Source: CAWJMD01 sp963843835 (GTDB taxonomy: Bacteria; Actinomycetota; Actinomycetes; Actinomycetales; CAWJMD01). Taken from it: 64,000 nt of DNA. The notes below the pieces were generated by a model. That model was not told where the DNA came from and ran no database searches. It saw nothing but the letters and a program-made list of their open reading frames with translations. The translations under genes and the position numbers were made by a program. Where the stretch lies: NCBI GenBank assembly GCA_963843835.1, contig CAWJMD010000008.1, positions 372,001-436,000 of the forward strand, written 5' to 3'. Position 1 is the stretch's first letter, and each line of letters begins with the position of its first letter. Of the stretch, positions 16,669 to 25,529 are shown one piece after another.

Positions 16669-16986
16669 ATGGGCACGATCGACCGCGTCCTGGGTCGCTC
16701 ACCGACCACGCACGCCGCAGCGCAGGCACAGGCGGCGGACGGCGTCGTGATCTACTTCCGCGAGGGCTGTCCCTACTGCCTGACGCTGTCGGTAAGCGTG
16801 CGTCGGTACGCATCTCGCGCCGCCTGGGTGAACATCTGGGCCGATCCGGAGGCCGCGGCGTTCGTGCGGAGCGTCAACGACGGCGACGAGACCGTGCCCA
16901 CCGTGGTGATCGGCGGCGTCGCGCACACGAATCCTCGTCCCGGCCTGGTCGCCGACGCCTTGCGGCGTCTCCAGCGCGTCGGGTGA
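16669..16986 (+). CDS. Glutaredoxin family protein
   Basis: A 105-residue cytosolic protein with the dithiol active site CPYC (C34, C37) after a beta-strand (VVIYFREG), the cis-proline loop TVPTVVIGG (P77) and the glutathione/thiol-contact region that follows. An N-terminal extension of about 22 residues precedes the fold. In actinobacteria such proteins are often mycoredoxin-like and use mycothiol; mycoredoxins typically have CGYC or CPYC, so this is a fair guess. It is transcribed alone. Confidence 0.85.
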   Translation: MGTIDRVLGRSPTTHAAAQAQAADGVVIYFREGCPYCLTLSVSVRRYASRAAWVNIWADPEAAAFVRSVNDGDETVPTVVIGGVAHTNPRPGLVADALRRLQRVG

Positions 16987-17027
16987 CCCCGTGTCGCGGG
17001 GAGACCTCCTCCCTGCGACACGCACTC

Positions 17028-17456
17028 CTACACGGGCCAGCTCGGATTGCTGCTGACGTAGGCGGAGTAGGGGCCGGAGATGTAGTTGTAGTCGTTCGTC
17101 TGGGCGTCGTAGGTGTAGTGGCGCCAGGTCACGCGGTTGGGAGTCCCGTTCGCGTTGGACTCGTGCATGTCGAAGGTGCACTCGTGCCAGGTGCCGTAAC
17201 CGTGGCTGTTCCTGCACGAGCCCGAGCCCCCGCGCGACGTGGTGAAGGAGATGTACGCCGAACGACCGTCCTTCTCTGCGTCGTACACCCAGAAGTCGTC
17301 GCCGTTCTGCTCGAAGCACGACTTCACGTAGTTGTCCGTGGCACACACCAGGGGTTCGCCGCCGGGCGGACCGCCGGAGTGCGCGGAGGCGGCGGGCGCC
17401 GCAACGAGGGGGAGGAGGAGGACACAGGCTCCAGCGGCGAGGAGTGGTGTGCGCAT
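17028..17456 (-). CDS. Small secreted protein of unknown function
   Basis: A 142-residue protein with a clear Sec signal peptide (hydrophobic core LLAAGACVLLLPLVAAPAA, cleavage after about residue 25, ASA-H). The mature part of about 117 residues is rich in Tyr, Ser, Asn and Trp, with four cysteines (C38, C47, C81, C93) that could form two disulfides. Base composition is less extreme than neighbours, which fits the accessory patch it sits in. I do not recognise a family. It has no operon partner. Confidence 0.75.
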   Translation of the reverse strand: MRTPLLAAGACVLLLPLVAAPAASAHSGGPPGGEPLVCATDNYVKSCFEQNGDDFWVYDAEKDGRSAYISFTTSRGGSGSCRNSHGYGTWHECTFDMHESNANGTPNRVTWRHYTYDAQTNDYNYISGPYSAYVSSNPSWPV

Positions 17457-17589
17457 CGACGGACCGTCCGTTCCGGATGAGGGTGCCCGAACGCTAGTGC
17501 GAGATGCGGGACATGTCCATCATTCCGGAAATACTGGATTCGTTCGGCCGGCCGACGGGTGCCCCGGCCGCCTTCGGCTTCCTGGCGGC

Positions 17590-18159
17590 CTACGCGCCGC
17601 CCGTCCTCGACCCGGCCTCGGCCGGCGCGGACGTCGCGAGGTCGAGCAGGGTCTCGCCCTCGAACGTGCCGAGGTCCTCGCGGTACAGCTCGATGCCGGA
17701 CGCCGTTGGGGTCGCGGAAGTACATGCTCTCCTCGATCGCCGGCGTCGGGACCCGAGTACGCCATGCCCTGCTCGTCCAGGCGTGCGCGCAGCATGTCGT
17801 ACTGCTCGCGCGGCACGCGAGATCGCGAGGTGCTGGATGCTGCCGACCGTCTCGGTGAACTCGGGATGGTCGTGCCCGGGAAAGTCGAAGAACCCCAACA
17901 GGTTGCCGTTGCCGAGGTCGAAGAAGAAGTGGCTGGAGCCGGCATAGTCGCGGTTCTCGACCAGCTCGACGAGGGGGAAGCCGAGCACCTCGGTGTAGAA
18001 GCGGATCGTCTCCTCGACGTCCTTGGCGATGAACGCGGCGTGGTGGATCCCGGCGGCGGTGGTGGTCGGGCGGTCCTCGCGTGGCCGCAGGTACCGCTCA
18101 CGGATCTCGTCACGGCGGGTCCTGACGGCGTCCAGGTCGGCTCCAGTGGGCTGGGGCAT
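17590..18159 (-). pseudogene. VOC/glyoxalase family protein with three frame changes
   Basis: The N-terminal part reads as a clean VOC module (GIHHAAFIAKDVEETIRFYTEVLGFPL, then FFFDLGNGNLLGFF). The second half keeps family sequence but in changing frames: VPREQYDMLRARLDEQGMAYSG, then ESMYFRDPNGVR, then IELYREDLGTFEGETLLD. Frame changes fall near 17820, 17745 and 17698. No substitutions or stops accompany them, so one-base sequence errors are as likely as gene decay. VOC enzymes bind metal and act as lyases, dioxygenases or resistance proteins. Start ATG 18159 follows GAGGAG, 1 bp after the GT87 stop. Confidence 0.7.
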
Positions 18160-18160
18160 G

Positions 18161-19673
18161 TCAGGTGCTCCTCGCGGGGCTCGGCGGACGGCCGGCGCGG
18201 CCGGGGTCCCAGTCTGGCAGGGGCCCGTCGCGCCGCGACCTCAGGCGACGTGCGCCGGCGGCGGCCACGACGACGAGAGCAGCCACCGCCCAGCCCTGCC
18301 GGGCGGTGGTCAGGTCGTCGTGCAGCACGTACGCCCACCCCGCGGCGACGGGCACGGCGAGCCACTCAGGACGGCGTGCGAGGACCAGCAGCCCGACGAG
18401 GGGCAGCGAGTACCAGGGGTAGGCCGGGGTGGCCACGAGCAGTGCGGTCCCGAGCAGCCAGGTGGCGGTGTCCCACGGCCGCCGGGCGTCTGCCGTGCGC
18501 AGCGCGAGCGCCACAGCGACGGCTGCGACGACGAGCGCGATCGGCCACCGCGCAGCCAGCGGCACCGGCAGCAGCGCGATCACCCCGAACCGCGACCGGC
18601 CGTCGTCGAAGCCTTCCTCCACGACGTACGACGGCAGGTAGCCGAGCACAAGGGACCCGGCGACCAGCACGTGGGGCAGGTACGTGGCCGCCGCCGCCCC
18701 GACCGTGCCCAGCGGCACGAACAGCTGGCGCCGCGCGCCACCCGGAGCAGCGCGTCGCAGCACCGCGAGCGCCGGCAGCAGCAGCAGCGGCACCACCTTC
18801 GTCGCGACGGCCAGCCCGAGCAGGACGCCACCCACCACGCGGCCGCGCACCCGCTGGTCGAGCGCGAGCACGGCGCAGGCGCCGACGACCAGCGCGGTGG
18901 TCAGCACGTCGACGTGGGCGTTGTTGCCCGCCTCCACCGCGACGACCGGCGACCAGCCCCACAGGGCGGCCCACCGCAGGTCCCGTCCGGTCCGCAGCAG
19001 CACACGACCGAGCAGGCCGGTCACTGCCACCGCGAGCGCCGCGGCTCCCAGCTGCAGCCCTGCCGTTCCGGCGCTCCACGGCGTCACCAGAGCGACCGCC
19101 GCGAACCAGGCCTGCGCGACCGGCGGGTAGATCGTGGGCACCTGCGGGCGGTTGACCGCGATCCGGTCGTCGTTGCGCGTCACCTGGCGCAGGGCCTTCG
19201 GGTCGGTGGGCAGGGGCCGGACGGTCCCGAGACCGCTGCTCTCGTCGGGACCCAGCCCGGGGAAGAGCAGCCGGGTCGCGGAGGGCGGCCAGCCGGTCGT
19301 CCGCCGGGGCGTAGCGGTACGGGGAGGTGCCGGAGAGCTGGACCCTCCCGTCCCACACGTACCGGTAGGCGTCGGTGGACGTGAGGGGCGGCTGGGTGAG
19401 CCCGGGCACCTGGCAGGCGGCGGCGCCGAGCACCAGCACGGCCACGGCCAGCCCGCGGTGGCCGGCCGAGGGCCGCCTGCCCGACAGGCCCAGCGCCGCG
19501 GCGGCGGCGAACACCGCCCACGCGACGAGCCACCCGTAGGCCCACCCGCGAGGGTCGTCGGCCGCACTCCCCAGACGTGAGAGTCCGACCGACACCGTGA
19601 CGCAGACCAGTCCGGCCGCGCCCCACCGCACGAGGGCACCCGTGTCTCGGCGGGTCGGGTCGCGGTCCGGCAC
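18161..19673 (-). pseudogene. GT87/DUF2029-type polyprenyl-phosphate mannosyltransferase, one frameshift
   Basis: A polytopic membrane glycosyltransferase of about 504 codons. The N-terminal part (GTG 19673) runs to about 19280 in one frame (first helices, then STDAYRYVWDGRV and GTSPYRYAPADDRLAAL), and the rest continues in another (TRLLFPGLGPDESSG, IYPPVAQAWF, NNAHVDVLTTALVVG) to the stop at 18161. The GT-C features TDAYRYVWDGR and YPWY fit GT87/ArnT-like actinobacterial mannosyltransferases that use polyprenyl-phosphate sugar donors. A single one-base change near 19265-19295 splits it. The following VOC gene starts 1 bp after its stop. Confidence 0.72.
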
Positions 19674-19783
19674 GGCACCACCCTGCCTGCTCGCGGCAGC
19701 GGCGACGAGCGGGGGAGGCTCCGGACGGCGAGGCGTCACGGTTTCGTCACCGCGGGCCCGGCCGGGAACCGCCTCGGTCTGCC

Positions 19784-19789
19784 TACGGT
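19784..19789 (+). promoter_or_regulatory. -10 box TACGGT, leaderless-type, for molybdopterin oxidoreductase
   Basis: TACGGT ends 6 nt before GTG 19796, which favours the second of two tandem GTG codons as the true start. Confidence 0.5.
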
Positions 19790-19795
19790 CGGGTG

Positions 19796-21058
19796 GTGTC
19801 GTCGATCCCGAAGCCCCTGGCGACCCTCGACCGCGAGGTCGGGCGTCGTGTCGACCGCCTGCGGAGCAGCCAGGCGCTGTCGTCACCGGTCCACGACGAG
19901 CGGGTGGCCGCACGCATCGGGGCGGTGCTGGGCCTGTGCTTCGTCATCTGCTTCGTCACCGGTGTCGTCAGCCACCTCCACCAGCACCCTGTCGCGTGGC
20001 TGCCGCTCGGCCCGAACCCGTCCTGGGGCTACCGGCTGAACCAGGGCCTGCACGTGGCCACAGGCCTTGCCTGCGTGCCGCTGCTGCTCGCGAAGCTCTT
20101 CGCCGTGTACCCGAACCTGCTCGCGTGGCCCCCGGTCCGGGGAGCGCTGCACGCCCTCGAGCGCACCTCGGTCGGGCTGCTGGTGGGCGCCGCGTTGTTC
20201 CAGGTGAGCACCGGCGTGATGAACATCTTCCAGTGGTACCCCTGGGGTTTCGGGTTCACCACCGTCCACTGGATCGTGGCGTGGGTGGCCATCGGGTCCG
20301 TGGTCCTGCACGTCGCGGTGCACCTGCCCGCGATCCGGCGGGGGCTCGCCACGCGCACGGACGCCGGACCGGTACGCCGGTCGTCGGCGGTCACCGAGTC
20401 CACCGAGTCCACCGAGACCGCCGGTCCGCGGTCGCCTGCTGCGATCGCCGACGCGGGGCGCACCCGTCGCGGCTTCCTCGTCGGCACCGGGCTGACGGTC
20501 GTCGCGGTCACGGTCGGCACGATCGGGCAGACCGTCGCGCCCTTGGGCTCCCTGGCCGTGCTGGCTCCCCGGCGCCCGGACATCGGCCCGCAAGGGCTTC
20601 CCGTCAACCGCTCCTCGGCCCAGGCAGGGGTCGGCACGTCGGCACTCGACCCCACCTGGTCGCTGGAGCTGGTCGGCCCCGACGGCAGCACGAGGCGCCT
20701 GGCCCGCGCCGCGCTGCTCGCGCTGCCGCAGCACCAGGCCGTGCTGCCCGTCGCGTGCGTCGAGGGCTGGAGCGCCAGCGCACGCTGGGGCGGGGTGCGC
20801 ATCGCCGACCTGGTGGCGCTGTCGGGTGGTGGCACCGGCACCGCCGTCTCGGTCACGTCACTGGAGCAGCGGGGTGCCTACCGCCGGACGGAGCTGCCGG
20901 CCGCGTATGCCGCCCACCCCGACAGCCTGCTGGCGCTGCGCCTCGGCGACGAGGACCTCGACCTCGAGCACGGCTTCCCTGCGCGGATCATCGCGCCGAA
21001 CCGTCCAGGGGTGCTGCAGACGAAGTGGGTCGCACGGCTCGAGGTAAGCCGTGGCTGA
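19796..21058 (+). CDS. Membrane-anchored molybdopterin-dependent oxidoreductase (sulfite oxidase family)
   Basis: A 420-residue two-part protein. Residues about 40-182 form a cytochrome b561/FrdC-like membrane domain of four helices with several histidines suited to haem binding (HLHQH, LHVATG, VLHVAVH). After a Thr/Ser/Glu-rich linker, TRRGFL plus a hydrophobic helix (about 223-245) looks like an internal Tat-type membrane passage. The remainder is a sulfite oxidase/YedY-like molybdopterin domain with a probable Mo-ligand cysteine C321 in VACVEGWSASARWGG. The fold implies a periplasmic Mo-oxidoreductase tied to a quinone or haem electron path. The substrate is unknown; methionine sulfoxide is one possibility. 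The downstream membrane gene overlaps by 8 bp. Confidence 0.85.
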   Translation: MSSIPKPLATLDREVGRRVDRLRSSQALSSPVHDERVAARIGAVLGLCFVICFVTGVVSHLHQHPVAWLPLGPNPSWGYRLNQGLHVATGLACVPLLLAKLFAVYPNLLAWPPVRGALHALERTSVGLLVGAALFQVSTGVMNIFQWYPWGFGFTTVHWIVAWVAIGSVVLHVAVHLPAIRRGLATRTDAGPVRRSSAVTESTESTETAGPRSPAAIADAGRTRRGFLVGTGLTVVAVTVGTIGQTVAPLGSLAVLAPRRPDIGPQGLPVNRSSAQAGVGTSALDPTWSLELVGPDGSTRRLARAALLALPQHQAVLPVACVEGWSASARWGGVRIADLVALSGGGTGTAVSVTSLEQRGAYRRTELPAAYAAHPDSLLALRLGDEDLDLEHGFPARIIAPNRPGVLQTKWVARLEVSRG

Positions 21059-21524
21059 CGCACCGGTGGAGGGGGCCGCGCGGGCCGGCCGCGGAGCACG
21101 CCTGGCACGGCTGACGATCGGGGCGATCGGGCTGGCTGCGATCACGGTGGGCCTGGTCCTGGCCGTGGTCGAGGTGCCGTCCGGCAGCAGGTTCGCGGTC
21201 GCGACGTGGCTCGTCGGCGGTCTCGTGGTGCACGATGCCGTGCTCGCTCCGGCGGCGCTGGTGCTGGGCGTCGTCGTTCTCGACCGCGTGCCTGCCGGCT
21301 GGCGTCCCGCCCTGCGGGCCGGGCTGCTGGGCGTCGGGTCGCTGGGGTTCCTGCTGGTCTGCCTCGTCGTGGCGACGGGGCTGAGGCGCAACCCCACGGT
21401 CCTGCCGCTCGACCCCGTCGTCGGGATGCTGGGTGCGCTCGCGCTGCTGTCCACGCTCGTGCTGCTGACGGCGGTGTGGACGGTTGACCGACGCCGGCAC
21501 CGCGGCTCAGGCCGACTGGAGTGA
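21051..21524 (+). CDS. Four-helix membrane protein, hypothetical
   Basis: A 157-residue protein with four predicted membrane helices (about 20-40, 48-75, 84-107, 124-143) and short basic loops; helix 2 contains HDAVLAPA. It overlaps the molybdopterin oxidoreductase by 8 bp, so it is probably an accessory or anchoring subunit. No conserved motif is recognised. Start GTG 21051. Its 3' end overlaps the convergent DUF2064-methyltransferase gene by 18 bp. Confidence 0.75.
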   Translation: MADAPVEGAARAGRGARLARLTIGAIGLAAITVGLVLAVVEVPSGSRFAVATWLVGGLVVHDAVLAPAALVLGVVVLDRVPAGWRPALRAGLLGVGSLGFLLVCLVVATGLRRNPTVLPLDPVVGMLGALALLSTLVLLTAVWTVDRRRHRGSGRLE

Positions 21525-22830
21525 CCGCGCCGCGAGCAGCACACGCTGCGCGGCCCGCCACTCCTCGACGACGCTGAAGTCGTGGCGGACCAGCAGGTCC
21601 GTGAGGGCGCGGGCGCCCAGCCGCGCCCACGGGATCGGGGTGCTGGTCCGGCCGTCCTCGGCGCGCAGGACGACCCGGTCCCTGCTGTCGGCGTCGTCGT
21701 CGGGGTCGGCCTCGACGAGCAGCAGGCCACCGGGCCGCAGCAGGTCACGGCAGCGGTCCAGGATCGCATGGGGATCGCCGCCGATGCCGATGTTCCCGTC
21801 GGCGAGAAGTACCGTTCCCCAACGGCCTTCACCGGGCAGCCGGTCCTGGACGCGGCGCCTCAGCACGCAGGCACCGCGACGCGTCGTCAGCTCGACCGCG
21901 ACCGACGACACGTCCACGCCGAGGGCGGCCAGGCCTCGTTCCGATGCCGCGGACACCAGACGCCCTGGGCCGCAACCGATGTCGATGACCGGTGTTTCGC
22001 AGCGACTGATCATCAGGTCGTCCACGTCGTCGGTGGGACCGGCCCACCGTGCCGCGTCGAGGGGCGTGTGGCGGCCCTGGTCGTCGACGAGCACCTGCTG
22101 TCCGGCGAGTGCCTCGTCGAACAGCACGAGCGGGTGCACGCGGCGAGCCGTCGTCTGCACCAGCCGTCGGTGGGTCGCCGCGAACCGGGTGCCGGGGTTG
22201 GCCCGCGCGACCTCGTCGGCGTCCTCCGGGGTGTCGACGTCGAGCAGCTCGGGCAGCAGCCGTACCCGCAGTCCGAGCCGCCGCAGTCGGTCGAGCTGGT
22301 CGGCTCCCGTGTGCGCGGTCGACATCGGCACGCCAACCATGGCGTCGGCCACCGGCCGGCGGAAGCCGATCGCCCAGTACCCCCCGTCGGCGCTGAGACC
22401 GAGCACCGCGTCGGCGCCCTCCCAGTCGACGTCCAGCAACGCCGGGGTGAGCTGGGGGGTGTCCATGCCGACGAGCAGCATCGGGCCGTGGCCCTCGACC
22501 GCGGCCGCGTCCTCGAACGCGGCCGCGAGCCGCTCGTCGAGCCCGTCCCCGCGCTGGGTCAGCACCTCGAAGCCCGCCGGCACCCAAGGGCCCGCGGACC
22601 CGTCCAGCACCAGGACCCGGCGGACGACGGGGAGCGATGCGACGACGTCGAGGGTGTCGCCCAGGGCGGCAGCCGCGAGCTCACCGGCCTGGTCCGGGGT
22701 GAACCGTGCTCTGCAGCCGCGTCTTGACACGTCCGGGCAGCGGCTCCTTGGCGATCACCAGCAGCGTGCCCGTCCGTTCGGGCGGGCGACCGGCCGAGCG
22801 GTGGGCCGGCCGCCAGAGACGTCGCCTCAC
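21507..22830 (-). pseudogene. DUF2064 (TIGR04282-like) glycosyltransferase fused to SAM methyltransferase, one frameshift
   Basis: From GTG 22830 (GTGA overlap with GT2) the frame reads TLLVIAKEPLPGRVKTRL, the N-terminal signature of the DUF2064/TIGR04282 nucleotidyl/glycosyltransferase family. The continuation FTPDQAGELAAAALGDTLD is one base out of frame at about 22715. The GT-A-like part (LLVGMDTPQLTP, LGLSADGGYWAIGF) extends to about residue 225, and then a class I SAM methyltransferase follows in the same ORF (VIDIGCGPGRLVSAA, LLRPGGLLLVEADP). Total about 441 codons. Two activities on one polypeptide are unusual. The single frameshift may be a sequencing error. Confidence 0.75.
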
Positions 22831-23515
22831 GACGCCAGCACCCGGCTCATGTCGCGCACGGCCCGGGCCGCGCCGAGCAGGGGTGCCGGTGACCTTCGAC
22901 CGTCCCGAACGGGGCAGGTAGGCGACGTCGACCTCGCCGCACGCGCCAGCCCGCGTCGGCGGCGGCGACGAGCATCTCCAGCGGGTAGCCCGACCGCCGG
23001 TCGGACAGGCCGCAGTCCGACCAGGGCATCGCGCCGGGCCGCGCGCATCGGGCCGAGGTCGTGCACCCGCACGCCCGGTGCGGCGGTGGATCCGACGGCA
23101 CAGCTCGCGGTTCGCCAGCCGCAGGTGCCACGGCCACGCGCTGCGGCGTCGTCGGACGACGACGGCCCAGCACCAGGTCGGCCGTCCCTGTCGACCACGG
23201 GGTCGACGACCGCGCCCGAGGTGGCGGCGGGTCGAGTGAGCCGTCCGCGTCCATGAAGGCCACCACGTCGGCCGTCGCGGCCTCGAGACCGCGCGCGCAC
23301 GCGGAGCCGAACCCCCGGACGGGAGCGACCACCACGGTGGCACCCAGCCCGGCGGCGACGTCCGCCGAGCCGTCGACCGACCCGTTGTCCACGACGATCG
23401 CCCGATAGCCCTCGGGTATCCGTCCGAGCACCCACGGCAGGGCCTCGGCCTCGTCGAGGCACGGCAGCACCACGTCGACCGGCGCCTGCCGCTCCCCGTC
23501 CGGTCCGCCTGGCAC
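22827..23515 (-). pseudogene. Family 2 glycosyltransferase with about seven frame changes
   Basis: Start GTG 23515. The first 95 codons are a clean GT2 (DPM1/DPG-like) N-terminus: VDVVLPCLDEAEALPWVL, VVDNGSVDGSADVA and the metal-binding AFMDADGSLDP. From about 23225 conserved family sequence continues only by switching frame near 23225, 23195, 23150, 23090, 23020, 22945 and 22885 (GTADLVLGRR, HLRLANRELCRRI, VHDLGPMRAARR, DRRSGYPLEMLVAAA, VDVAYLPRSGRSKVTG, ARAVRDMSRVLAS). No stops or clear substitutions accompany the indels, which argues for read errors in a hard GC-rich tract. It overlaps the DUF2064 fusion by GTGA. Confidence 0.7.
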
Positions 23516-23629
23516 GGGCCAGACGCTAGGCCCGGTCGGGGCACCGGGCACCTCGAAGCGACGATGACGGTTCGTTGACGTGACCGGTCCACCGCCGGCA
23601 GAGCGGGCCGGCGGGGCCACCGGCGTCCG

Positions 23630-23635
23630 TAGGGT
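23630..23635 (+). promoter_or_regulatory. -10 box TAGGGT for response regulator
   Basis: TAGGGT lies only 1 nt before ATG 23637 but exactly 7 nt before the in-frame GTG 23643. With the usual spacing, transcription starts at the GTG, which would make the message leaderless. Confidence 0.5.
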
Positions 23636-23642
23636 GATGAGC

Positions 23643-24359
23643 GTGAGCGCCCGCGTGCTGATCGTCGAGGACGACCGCACGGTGTCCGACGTCGTGCAGG
23701 CGTACCTCAGCCACGCCGGCCTCGAACCGCGGGTGGTCGACGACGGGATGGACGGTCTCGACGCCTGGCGCACGTGGAAGCCCGACCTCGTGGTCCTCGA
23801 CCTCATGCTCCCGACCCTGGACGGGCTGGAGGTGCTGCGCCGCGTCCGGGCGGACGGTGACCGCACGCCCGTCGTGGTGCTGTCAGCGCGCGGCGACAGC
23901 GAGGACCGTGTGATCGGGCTCGAGGTCGGCGCGGACGACTACCTGGCCAAGCCCTTCAGCCCGCGTGAGCTGCTGCTGCGCGTGCAAGGGCTGCTGCGCC
24001 GCGACGAGCGGCTGCGGCGCGCCGACCTGCTGCCCCGCCAGCTCGCGCGGGGCCCGCTCGCGATCGACACGGTCGCGCGGGCCGTGACGCTGCGCGGCGA
24101 GCCGCTGTCGCTGACGCAGCGCGAGTTCGACCTGCTCGTGTTCCTGGTGGACCACCCGGGTGAGGCCTTCGGCAAGCGCGACCTGCTGCGCCGTGTGTGG
24201 GGATGGGACTTCGGGGACACCTCGACCGTCGCCGTGCACGTGCGGCGGGTCAGGGAGAAGGTGGAACGGGACGCCTCGGACCCGCGCCTCGTGGTGACGG
24301 TCCGCGGCACGGGGTACAGGTTCGCCACCGACGCCGAGCTCGAGGGAGGGAGCACATGA
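23643..24359 (+). CDS. OmpR/PhoB-type response regulator
   Basis: A 238-residue regulator (GTG 23643; ATG 23637 adds two residues). The receiver domain has the acidic pair EDD (9-11), phospho-acceptor D53 in LDLMLP, and K103 in YLAKPFSP. The C-terminal winged-helix domain (about 140-230) shows the typical LSLTQREFDLLVFLVDHPGEAF, RRVWGWDF, VAVHVRRVREKVE and RGTGYRF. It is a DNA-binding output for the coupled kinase (ATGA overlap) and is divergent from the GT2 gene, so it may control the flanking glycosyltransferase and redox genes. Confidence 0.9.
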   Translation: MSARVLIVEDDRTVSDVVQAYLSHAGLEPRVVDDGMDGLDAWRTWKPDLVVLDLMLPTLDGLEVLRRVRADGDRTPVVVLSARGDSEDRVIGLEVGADDYLAKPFSPRELLLRVQGLLRRDERLRRADLLPRQLARGPLAIDTVARAVTLRGEPLSLTQREFDLLVFLVDHPGEAFGKRDLLRRVWGWDFGDTSTVAVHVRRVREKVERDASDPRLVVTVRGTGYRFATDAELEGGST

Positions 24360-25529
24360 CCGGGGCTCTGCTGACGGTGCTGGTGCTGACCATCGCCTCG
24401 TGCCTGGCCACGGGGCTGGTCGGCGTCGTGGTCCTCCGGGCGATGCGCCGCCGCCCGATCACGGTCGTCCTCGTGATGGCCGTGCTCGTGCCGGTCGTCG
24501 CCGTCGCCGTGTCGGTCGTCGTCAACGTGCAGGCGATGTTCATCTCGGTGCACGACTCGCAGGTCATGCTCGCCGCACTCGGTGCGGCACTCGTGACCGC
24601 GGTCGTGCTCGCCGTCGTCGTCGGTCGCTGGCTGGTCGCCGGGTCCCGGGCGGTAGGACGGGGACTGCAGGTGCTGGGCGCCGAGGAGGGAGCCGTCGTC
24701 GTCGAGGGCGGACCGTGACGACCTCTCGCCGAACCTGGCCCTCCCCGCCGAGCTGGCCGCCCTGGACCACGAGCTGAGGGCCACGAGGCAGCGGCTGGAC
24801 GCGGCTCGGGCGCGGGAACGAGGTCTGGAGGCGAGCCGGCGCGAGCTGGTCGCGTTCCTCTCGCACGACCTGCGGACCCCGCTCGCCGGTCTGCGGGCGC
24901 TGGCCGAGGGGCTCGAGGACGGGGTCGTCGACGACGTGCCCGCGGCGCTCGCCCAGGTGCGCTCGTCCGTCGACCGGATGAACGGTCTGGTCGACGACCT
25001 CTTCGAGCTCTCCCGGCTGAGGGCCGACGGCGGACCGAGCGTGCGCTCGCTGGTCAGCCTGCGCGAGGTGGCCGAGGACATGGCCCGGGAGTGCGAGGAG
25101 CAGGCGCGCGCCTCGGGAGTGAGCCTGTGCGTCGAGGCGGACGACAGGCTAGCGGTGCACGGCGTGCCCGAGGATCTGGCGCGGGCCCTCTCGAACCTCA
25201 TCTCGAACGCGCTCCGCCACACCCGCTCCGGTGGTGAGGTGCTCGTGCGAGGTGCCCGGGACGCCGACGGCCGCGTCGTGCTGGCCGTGGTCGACGGCTG
25301 CGGGGGCATTCCCGCGCAGGACCTCGACCGCGTCTTCGACACGGGCTGGCGCGGGGACCCGGAGCGGACACCCGGCGACGGGCGGGCGGGCCTCGGGCTG
25401 GCGATCGCCCGCGGTGTCGCGGAGTCGCACGCGGGCTCGCTCGAGGTGGCCAACACCAGTGAGGGGTGCCGCTTCGAGCTGGTGCTGCCCGCCGCGCCGG
25501 CCACGGACCGGCGCCTGGTCACCGGCTGA
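24356..25529 (+). pseudogene. Sensor histidine kinase, one frameshift
   Basis: ATG 24356 overlaps the regulator stop, with GAGGGAGGG upstream. The first 120 codons hold three membrane helices (about 4-26, 36-57, 72-93). The frame then ends at 24718, and kinase sequence resumes one base over with DDLSPNLALPAELAALDHEL, the H-box VAFLSHDLRTPLAGLRALAEG, the N-box ALSNLISNALRHTRSGG, and G-boxes with DGRAGLGLAIARGVAESHAG, to the stop at 25529. A single-base event near 24705-24720 splits an otherwise intact HAMP-like-linker kinase. The 3' end overlaps the convergent epimerase by 11 bp. Confidence 0.78.
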
